From Chitinophaga niabensis (lineage in GTDB: Bacteria > Bacteroidota > Bacteroidia > Chitinophagales > Chitinophagaceae): 64,000 nucleotides of DNA. The notes beneath the pieces are model-generated. The model saw nothing but the letters and a program-made list of their open reading frames with translations. It searched no databases and was not told the DNA's origin. Below are positions 58,561-64,000 of this stretch, piece after piece (position 1 is the stretch's first letter; the number at the start of each line of letters is the position of its first letter). The stretch lies in the NCBI RefSeq assembly GCF_900129465.1, contig NZ_FSRA01000002.1, positions 1,550,001 to 1,614,000 of the forward strand, in the 5' to 3' direction. Position numbers and translations under genes: made by a program.

Positions 58561-58889
58561 TATTCACTAATTACCTGGTAAATTTTAAAGTCGCTGGTCA
58601 TAGGAGCAGGCCTGCCTTCTGCTTTTGCCTTGGCAATTTCTTCAAACCCACGTTTATGCCCGCTGATGAATGCTTCTGATTTCATCCAGTCTTTAAACGA
58701 TTGTTCCGTTTCCCAATAGCTCACGATCAGGTAAGCATCTCCCTCTTTGGCAGGACGTAGCACATGCATGTTGATAAAGCCTGGCATGGTATCTATAGCA
58801 TGCGCACGGGTAGCGAAAAGTTGTTCAAACCGCTCCTGGAAATCGGTGTTGCATTGGATGTAGTTAATGGCTACGAAATTCTTGTTCAT
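58560..58889 (-). CDS. IsdG/ABM-type haem-degrading monooxygenase
   Basis: 109 residues with the antibiotic biosynthesis monooxygenase fold. FVAINYIQCNTDFQERFEQLFATRAHAIDTMPGF, SYWETEQSFKDWMKSEAFISGHKRG place it close to IsdG/HmoB proteins, which open haem to release iron; the tryptophan near 67 and histidine near 78 match the haem site, and Asn near 9 the third residue. It fits the neighbouring haem uptake genes. A TACTTTTG promoter lies 23 bp upstream. Confidence 0.8.
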   Translation of the reverse strand: MNKNFVAINYIQCNTDFQERFEQLFATRAHAIDTMPGFINMHVLRPAKEGDAYLIVSYWETEQSFKDWMKSEAFISGHKRGFEEIAKAKAEGRPAPMTSDFKIYQVISE

Positions 58890-58912
58890 AAAAAAATGTG
58901 ATTTAATTATGA

Positions 58913-58920
58913 CAAAAGTA
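58913..58920 (-). promoter_or_regulatory. -7 promoter element (TACTTTTG) of the IsdG-like gene
   Basis: Exact TAnnTTTG match. Three TGTCA half-sites surround it (58910-58938), a possible regulator site shared with the divergent HmuY operon. Confidence 0.5.
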
Positions 58921-59047
58921 TAACTGTCACACCAATGTCATGCGCCTATCCGGGAATAACAGTTACCCCAAACGGAATAATGGTGAAATTCCGTGGAAGG
59001 TTGCTATTTCTCCCAAAGTGGTGAACGCGCCTCTGCAATTTTGCAGC

Positions 59048-59731
59048 ATGAAATACACGGTTGTATTAAGTGCTGTTATCCTTTTGATGGCAGCCTGCAG
59101 CAAAGATAAGACTTCACCCGATCTCACAGATAGCAAGAGTGTGACGGTGCTGGACATGCCGGGAGACCTTGGTGCTTCCATGGGAGATAATGTGGATGGT
59201 AAAGAAAAACGTCCTTTCTATAGCATCACTTTCCACTTTTCCGATAAGCAGACCCGCATGATCAAAACCACGGCAGATTCGCTGCAATACCTCAAAAATG
59301 CAGACTGGGACCTTGCCTTCACCAAAGAATATAATTCCTATGTAGTTACCAATAACGGAACAATAGCCGGAACGCCGGGGTATGGCGGCCCGGGTGTTGG
59401 CAGGATGATGATCATAGAGAAACCATATGACCAGGTATTGGAAGCTCCCGGAGATGCCGAGTTTGTACAGAAAGGCATCGCCGGTGTTGGCTGGGACAGT
59501 GGTAACGGTTATGGCTGGTATTTTTATTCTCTCAGCAATCACATCTGTGTACCGGTGCGCAACAGAACATTCATTGTAAAAACAGCTGCCGGCAAATTCG
59601 CCAAACTTGCTTTATTAAATATCTACAAAGGTAATCCGCCTGTTGTAACAGACCTTTTCTGGCCTGCTCCCTACCTCACGTTTAAATACTTTGTGCAGGA
59701 AGATGGCAGCCGAAATTTGAGAACCAATTAA
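59048..59731 (+). CDS. HmuY-family haem-binding lipoprotein
   Basis: 227 residues from the ATG at 59048. Lipobox LMAAC (cysteine at 17). HmuY features: FYSITFHFSDKQTRMI, SLQYLKNADWDLAFTKEYNSYVVTNNGTIAG, the GWYFYSLSNH-VPVRNRTFIVKTAAGKFAKLALLNIYKGNP segment and the C-terminal YLTFKYFVQEDGSRNL. HmuY proteins bind haem on the cell surface and pass it to an HmuR receptor. A CAATTTTG element (59036-59043), one base from the -7 consensus, touches the start codon, so the mRNA may be leaderless. First gene of a five-gene operon. Confidence 0.85.
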   Translation: MKYTVVLSAVILLMAACSKDKTSPDLTDSKSVTVLDMPGDLGASMGDNVDGKEKRPFYSITFHFSDKQTRMIKTTADSLQYLKNADWDLAFTKEYNSYVVTNNGTIAGTPGYGGPGVGRMMIIEKPYDQVLEAPGDAEFVQKGIAGVGWDSGNGYGWYFYSLSNHICVPVRNRTFIVKTAAGKFAKLALLNIYKGNPPVVTDLFWPAPYLTFKYFVQEDGSRNLRTN

Positions 59732-59742
59732 TTCGTGCATAT

Positions 59743-60492
59743 ATGAACTTCAAAGTGTTACTCGTTACCTGCTTTGTATTTACAGCCTGCTCAAAAAGCA
59801 AAACGGAAGATAAGCCCGATGAAGGCAGTTCCTTACGTACAGGAGTTTACAGGGTAGAGAACCTCGTAGCGGATACTACAGCCACTTCTGCAGGCAATGC
59901 CGTTTCCATGTATTACAGCCTCGAGGAAAATAAAGTGATCCCTGAATCCCAAAGGCAAACAGGCAGATGGGATATTGTATTCTATGGGATCTATAATAGC
60001 AGTGTATATCCTAATAACGGCGCATCCATTGGTTCCCCCTCTTTTGGCGGCCCCGGCAATGCGAGGATCTATGTGGTGGTAGACAGGAAGTTTGACGCAC
60101 AGTTCTATGATACCATCAACTTCAAACCAAAAAATCTCCCTATCCCCCGGGCACTTTTCAATGCTGCATTTGATGCGGTGAAAACGGCAGACGACAGCAA
60201 ATTAGGGATCCGTGATATAGGACTGGACCATTTCCAGGGAGAAACAGACGGCTGGGGGTATTATGATTTTTACGGCGCGCTCTTCCCGGGCAATGCAAAG
60301 AAATCGCATATCGTATACACCATGCCGCGCGTGATGATCGTGAAAACGCATAAAGGGCACTATGCTTAAGTAATGATCGAAAATATTTATAAAGACAATC
60401 CTGAAGACCCTACAAGAGACAACAAACCAGGATTCGTAACATTTAAATACGCTATCCAGATGGATGGCAGCAAAAACTTAGATATCAAATAA
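59743..60492 (+). pseudogene. HmuY-family lipoprotein interrupted by an in-frame TAA
   Basis: The frame from 59743 encodes 208 residues (lipobox FTAC, GRWDIVFYGIYNSSVYPNNGASIGSPSFGGPGNARIYVVVDRKF, VMIVKTHKGHYA) and stops at TAA 60367-60369. The same frame then continues VMIENIYKDNPEDP to TFKYAIQMDGSKNL and stops at 60490. Aligned with the HmuY gene upstream, KTAAGKFAKLALLNIYK against KTHKGHYA*VMIENIYK, the TAA replaces a conserved lysine codon, so a single A to T change in AAA explains it. Loss of the last 41 residues would remove the final strands. An ATG at 60373 could permit re-start of the tail. Confidence 0.85.
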
Positions 60493-60493
60493 C

Positions 60494-61228
60494 ATGAACA
60501 GAATTTTAAAGGTGATGATGCTCCTTGCGATAGCAGGGTGCACCAAAACGGATACTATTGCTCCGCCGGCAGAAGCTGATAACAGGATTACGGAGTATAA
60601 GATCGTGAATGTTCAGGGCGATCCCATCTATGGCACTATCCACGATGCCGACTCCAGCATCACGGTTTACCTGCCTTTTTATAAACAACTGGTAGTATTG
60701 GAACCGGAGATCAAAGTAAGTACCGGCGCTACCGTGCAACCGGGTACCGGCACTTTGATAGAAGATCTTTTGGATGTTTTCCAGAAAGGACGGGATATTA
60801 AATATGCCGTTACCGGTAAAAGCGGGAAGAGGAAAACCTACACACTGAAGATCAATGTGCAGCAACCCTCATTGACCCTGAAAGAAGTAAGCACCAGCGC
60901 AACGGATATCAAAGTATACGATATTAAAATGAGCGTTGATTTCTCCGGCATGAACCTGGCCCTGAGGGGAACCGGTTTCCAGGAAAACCTCAGCCTGATG
61001 AAAATAGTCCTGGTAGATGAAACCGGGAAAGAATATCCGCCTTTTGTAAAGTCTGCCACCAATACGAATGATCTGAACCTGGTAGGTATTTCACTGGTAA
61101 ATTATAAATCATCTCCCGATCCCTTACTAACAGCATTGCCTGCCACAGGATTGTACAAGATCCGAGTGTATTCTTACGCCAAAGTTGTTACCACCACATT
61201 CCCCATCCGTATCAATAAACTGCCATAG
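60494..61228 (+). CDS. Lipoprotein with DUF5018-like domain, HmuY operon
   Basis: 244 residues, lipobox AIAGC (cysteine at 16). The N-terminal half (ITEYKIVNVQGDPIYGTIHDADSSITVYLPFYKQLVVLEPEIKVSTGATVQPGTGTLIEDL, then KYAVTGKSGKRKTYTLKI) has the DUF5018/DUF1735-type beta-sandwich pattern; the C-terminal half has an IPT/TIG-like sandwich (LRGTGFQENLSLMKIVLVDETGKEY). It shares the N-terminal domain with the gene that follows, so the pair are paralogues. Surface-exposed haem-related accessory function is inferred from location only. Confidence 0.75.
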   Translation: MNRILKVMMLLAIAGCTKTDTIAPPAEADNRITEYKIVNVQGDPIYGTIHDADSSITVYLPFYKQLVVLEPEIKVSTGATVQPGTGTLIEDLLDVFQKGRDIKYAVTGKSGKRKTYTLKINVQQPSLTLKEVSTSATDIKVYDIKMSVDFSGMNLALRGTGFQENLSLMKIVLVDETGKEYPPFVKSATNTNDLNLVGISLVNYKSSPDPLLTALPATGLYKIRVYSYAKVVTTTFPIRINKLP

Positions 61229-61231
61229 ATC

Positions 61232-62245
61232 ATGTATAGAATTATATCCTGCATTTTAGTACTGGCGGCATTTATTTCCTGTAAGAAAGAAACGGAATAT
61301 GCCCCTTATCCATATAACAATATTGAGTTACTAAGCATCACTGCCGGAGGAGATGAAAAGATCAATGCTTCTTTTAATAAAGACAGCATCATCATTTACT
61401 GGCCATCTTATCTCCCTAAACCCGCTAGGATCACACCACAGATCGCCATATCAGAAAATGCTACCATTACACCGGCTTCCGGAACAGAAGTAGCTTTTGC
61501 AACCGGAACTAAATTCACGGTGAAAGCTCAAAACGGTGCCGTGAAGGATTATTTCCTGAAAGTGGTGTATAACCAACCGGATATACAAGTGTTTGAAGGT
61601 ACTTATGCCACTACCAAAGGAGGAACGATCACGGTGAATACTGGTCGTGAAATACGTTACCTGGCCCGCGATGTGAACCTCACCCGTTTTTATATCGTAG
61701 ATAATGCCAACAAAGAAACACAGATCCCCATTGAGTTTGCAGATCAGGCAGACGGCACGCCCATTATGCGGATAAAGGTCCCCAATACGGACGATGTAAA
61801 GATCGGCGCTTACAAAATAAAGATCGTCAGTGAAGAGCGCACGTTCATTTCCCCCAATGCCATCTTCGGCGTGTTGTACCCTGCAAGTGCAAAACCTGTT
61901 GTGAATGAGATCAAAGCACCGGTTACTGTAAAGCAGGGTGAAACGATCACGTTCAATGGTACCGGCTTCTTTGATATGAAAGAGGCAAGGGTATATGCCT
62001 ACGATGCGAACTGGAATGAAATTGAAGTAGCTACGCTGGCACTGGTGAGTTCTACTGCTACCTCTGCTACTTACCGCATCCCCACTACATTCAAAGCAGG
62101 TACTTATCAGCTGGGAGGTTATGATGCAGATGGCATTGGTATTCAATTGCGGATAACAGACTTCATCGGATTCTGGAACTGGAACAAACAAACGAAAGTA
62201 TATGTAAATGTGGACGGTGCTACATCGTTTACTGTTACACCATAA
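61232..62245 (+). CDS. Lipoprotein with DUF5018-like and IPT-like domains, HmuY operon
   Basis: 337 residues, lipobox FISC (cysteine near 17). IELLSITAGGDEKINASFNKDSIIIYWPSYLPKPARITPQIAISENATITPASGTEV matches the N-terminal domain of the preceding lipoprotein, and two further beta-sandwich domains follow (KTGREIRYLARDVNLTRFYIVDN type; VNEIKAPVTVKQGETITFNGTGFFDMKEARVYAYD, an IPT/TIG pattern). The gene begins 3 bp after the previous stop. No catalytic motif; probable surface binding protein. Confidence 0.75.
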   Translation: MYRIISCILVLAAFISCKKETEYAPYPYNNIELLSITAGGDEKINASFNKDSIIIYWPSYLPKPARITPQIAISENATITPASGTEVAFATGTKFTVKAQNGAVKDYFLKVVYNQPDIQVFEGTYATTKGGTITVNTGREIRYLARDVNLTRFYIVDNANKETQIPIEFADQADGTPIMRIKVPNTDDVKIGAYKIKIVSEERTFISPNAIFGVLYPASAKPVVNEIKAPVTVKQGETITFNGTGFFDMKEARVYAYDANWNEIEVATLALVSSTATSATYRIPTTFKAGTYQLGGYDADGIGIQLRITDFIGFWNWNKQTKVYVNVDGATSFTVTP

Positions 62246-62302
62246 TAAATGCATTACAGCACATCCAAAACCCTTATTGTTTATTATTAATCCAATATTA
62301 CT

Positions 62303-63010
62303 ATGACACAAATTAAAACCCTTTCGCGCTTAGCGCTGTTGTTAACCACTGCCTCCACTTTGTTCGTTGCCTCCTGCTCCAAGAACAAAGATGTGGATGC
62401 AATAACCCTTCGTGATCAAACCCTGTCCGTAACCATCCCGGACGGAACTAGTCAGAGCATTACAGGCCCCGGCGTAACTTCCGGAACTATCAGCCGTTCC
62501 GGTAGCGTGTATACCGTAACAAACTTTAAACAAGCCTATTCAACAGGCCCCGGCCAACCAGCAGATGGTAATCTCTACTGGCGCTTTACAGTGAACGAAG
62601 CTGGTACCCCTGCTAACTTCAATATTAAGTTCACTGGCATTGCTACAGGAGATATTACCTCTAACGATTCCATCCGTTTCATTAATAAAGCTTTTGCTTC
62701 TGTGGTATATGCAGACTGGGCAACGGCATCAAACCCCGCCAGTTCTCCAGCAGGTTCTAACGTGATCGGTATGGACCAGGTAACAGGTACAGGTATTCCT
62801 CCAGCCGTTGCGGCATATGCAAATGGAGCCGGCTGGTATATTTACAATTGGAGTGGCGGTCATACCGTTACCCCAGTTTCCGGCAGAGTACTTTTATGGA
62901 AGAGCGGTACCACCATCTATAAATTTGATATTCAGTCTATTTATCTCAATGGTGTTACCGGCGGTTCTTTCCCTTATTACAATTTCAGATACGAGGAGCT
63001 GATCCCGTAA
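62303..63010 (+). CDS. HmuY-like lipoprotein 3
   Basis: 235 residues, lipobox VASC (cysteine near 25). The C-terminal half, AAYANGAGWYIYNWSGGHTVTPVSGRVLLWKSGTTIYKFDIQSIYLNGVTGG and FPYYNFRYEELIP, follows the HmuY pattern GWYxY, GR, YK, then a final YxFRYE strand. It is less close to HmuY than the first two, and the N-terminal half shows little similarity. 57 bp separates it from the previous gene. Last gene of the operon, followed by a strong terminator. Haem binding is inferred. Confidence 0.7.
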   Translation: MTQIKTLSRLALLLTTASTLFVASCSKNKDVDAITLRDQTLSVTIPDGTSQSITGPGVTSGTISRSGSVYTVTNFKQAYSTGPGQPADGNLYWRFTVNEAGTPANFNIKFTGIATGDITSNDSIRFINKAFASVVYADWATASNPASSPAGSNVIGMDQVTGTGIPPAVAAYANGAGWYIYNWSGGHTVTPVSGRVLLWKSGTTIYKFDIQSIYLNGVTGGSFPYYNFRYEELIP

Positions 63011-63034
63011 ACCATTAAAAGATGCTGCTGTAAA

Positions 63035-63069
63035 AAAGAAAGGTTGCTCTCCGAGAGCAACCTTTCTTT
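63035..63069. terminator. Bidirectional terminator after the HmuY operon
   Basis: AAAGAAAGGTTGCTCT pairs perfectly over 16 bp with its complement around a 3-nt loop, between two convergent genes; it overlaps the last codon of the dioxygenase gene. Confidence 0.9.
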
Positions 63070-63934
63070 ATCCTAATCTCACTGAAGTCATGGTTAGCGA
63101 TCCCGCCACCGCCTTATCATTAAATATCTCTACTTCGTCTTTTGCTCCCTTTAATCCAAGCGTGTACATCAATGGATAATAATGGTCCGGGGTAGGGATA
63201 GCCAGTCTTATATCCTTACTAATGGTTTCATATTTTATCAGCGAGGTATGATCGCCATTATAGATGAGTTGTTTGAATTTCGAATTGATATCTAATGCCC
63301 AGTCATATCCATACCCGGGTTTATCCAACTTATCCCATGCTATCATACCCAGGTTGTGGACCATGTTGCCGCTTCCGATGATCAATATGCCTTTCTTCCG
63401 TAGCTCATATAATTCTTTTGCCAGGTTATAATGATATTCCGGGCCTTTGGAATAATCGATGCTTAATTGCAATACGGGGATGTTGGCTTTGGGATACATG
63501 TGACGAATGATCGTCCAGGTACCGTGGTCTAATCCCCAGTCGTGTGCCATTTCCACTTTGGTGGAATGAATGAGGGATGCTGTTTCTTTTGCAATAGCAG
63601 GGCTTCCGGGTGCAGGATATTGTACAGCAAAGAGTTCGGGGGGGAAACCGCCGAAGTCGTGGATGGTTTCCGGGAAATCCATGGCCGTGATCTTTGTTCC
63701 TTTGCTCAGCCAGTGAGCAGAAACTACCAATACCGCTGCCGGTGTTGGAATAGTTTCAGCCATTTTTACCCAGTGCTGTGTGAAGCTGTTGTGCTCAATA
63801 CCATTCATGGGAGAGCCATGGCCGATGAACAACACCGGCATCAGTGTGCCATTTTCTGATAAATTATCCGTGAACTTATTGAATGCGGCGAGGCCGCTTA
63901 ATGCTATCATTTTAAGAAAGTCTTTTCGTTCCAT
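63068..63934 (-). CDS. ygiD: 4,5-DOPA dioxygenase-type extradiol dioxygenase, YgiD-like
   Basis: 288 residues. PVLFIGHGSPMN near 34 contributes the first metal histidine, VVSAHWLSKGT near 71, GLDHGTWTIIRHMYP near 133, and SGNMVHNLGMI near 192, with further histidines. It is the DODA/LigB family that opens catechol rings in many bacteria; the physiological substrate here is unknown. The start overlaps the stop codon of the preceding gene by 1 bp (TAATG). Confidence 0.85.
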   Translation of the reverse strand: MERKDFLKMIALSGLAAFNKFTDNLSENGTLMPVLFIGHGSPMNGIEHNSFTQHWVKMAETIPTPAAVLVVSAHWLSKGTKITAMDFPETIHDFGGFPPELFAVQYPAPGSPAIAKETASLIHSTKVEMAHDWGLDHGTWTIIRHMYPKANIPVLQLSIDYSKGPEYHYNLAKELYELRKKGILIIGSGNMVHNLGMIAWDKLDKPGYGYDWALDINSKFKQLIYNGDHTSLIKYETISKDIRLAIPTPDHYYPLMYTLGLKGAKDEVEIFNDKAVAGSLTMTSVRLG

Positions 63935-64000
63935 TATAATTGCTGGAGGAATGATTTGATGTTTACCGGTTTGCGGCCGAGTAATTTTTCCAGGTCATCT
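63934..64000 (-). CDS. C-terminal fragment of an upstream gene, possibly NAD(P)-binding NmrA-type
   Basis: The last 21 residues, DDLEKLLGRKPVNIKSFLQQL, are read before TAA at 63934. The LLGRKP..I..FL pattern is often the end of NmrA-type or SDR NAD(P)-binding proteins. The gene overlaps the ygiD start, so it is likely the first gene of that operon. Too little is visible for a firm call. Confidence 0.5.
   Translation of the reverse strand, partial: DDLEKLLGRKPVNIKSFLQQL

Noticed and set aside
1..64000. CRISPR arrays, rRNA, tRNA, insertion sequences, toxin-antitoxin pairs
   Set aside because: No regularly spaced repeats of CRISPR size, no recognisable RNA gene cores, transposase genes or toxin/antitoxin pairs were found on reading the window.

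Overview
The window reads as chromosomal DNA of a Bacteroidota bacterium, most likely a Chitinophaga-like member of the Chitinophagaceae. The grounds are several SusC/SusD outer-membrane pairs, an ECF sigma/FecR/STN-SusC relay, HmuY-type lipoproteins, a periplasmic-propeller hybrid two-component system, and promoters of the Bacteroidota TAnnTTTG (-7) type in front of many genes. No rRNA, tRNA, CRISPR array, insertion sequence or prophage was seen.

Layout. 1-2.1 kb: end of a SusC gene and its SusD partner. 2.1-6.6 kb: a minus-strand vitamin B12 operon (cobalamin riboswitch, BtuB-like receptor, DUF6580 membrane protein, BtuF-like protein, CobC-like phosphatase). 6.6-11.4 kb: amino-acid permease, PLP trans-sulfuration enzyme, TPR protein and two lipoproteins. 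11.4-15.3 kb: a response regulator and a 1020-residue sensor kinase; one palindrome, CACAT-N4-ATGTGGTT, occurs upstream of both and of the neighbouring lipoprotein gene. 15.7-22.4 kb: ECF sigma, FecR anti-sigma, STN-type SusC and SusD. 22.5-23.7 kb: a small XRE regulator, then about 0.8 kb without genes that holds three terminators and short repeats. 23.7-30.3 kb: a four-gene 'planctomycete-type' cytochrome operon. 30.3-36.9 kb: nucleotidyltransferase, DEAD-box helicase with a long 5' leader, SDR, AraC regulator, a tight ECF sigma/small protein/ClpP-paralogue operon, and a hydrolase.

36.9-50.5 kb is a sialic acid utilisation locus: SusC/SusD, N-acetylneuraminate lyase, a kelch (NanM-like)-sodium symporter fusion, N-acylglucosamine 2-epimerase, sialidase and GH20 hexosaminidase, with a divergent GntR/FCD regulator. 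One palindrome overlaps the promoters of both the operon and the regulator. 50.5-52.6 kb: Fsr-like MFS exporter and a second GntR regulator. 52.6-55.1 kb: acidic protein, hydrolase, histone H1-like protein, CinA-type amidase and a 39-residue membrane peptide. 55.1-63.0 kb is a probable haem uptake locus: TonB receptor, PchR-type AraC regulator, IsdG-like monooxygenase with a 41-residue membrane peptide, and a five-gene lipoprotein operon with HmuY-type proteins, one of them broken by an in-frame stop. The window ends with a YgiD-like dioxygenase and the tail of another gene.

The observations most worth following are the sigma/ClpP operon, the two shared-operator regulons, the tandem duplication at 30.3 kb that separates two once-overlapping gene ends, the kelch-symporter fusion, the B12 operon without BtuC/BtuD, and the stop codon in the second HmuY gene.
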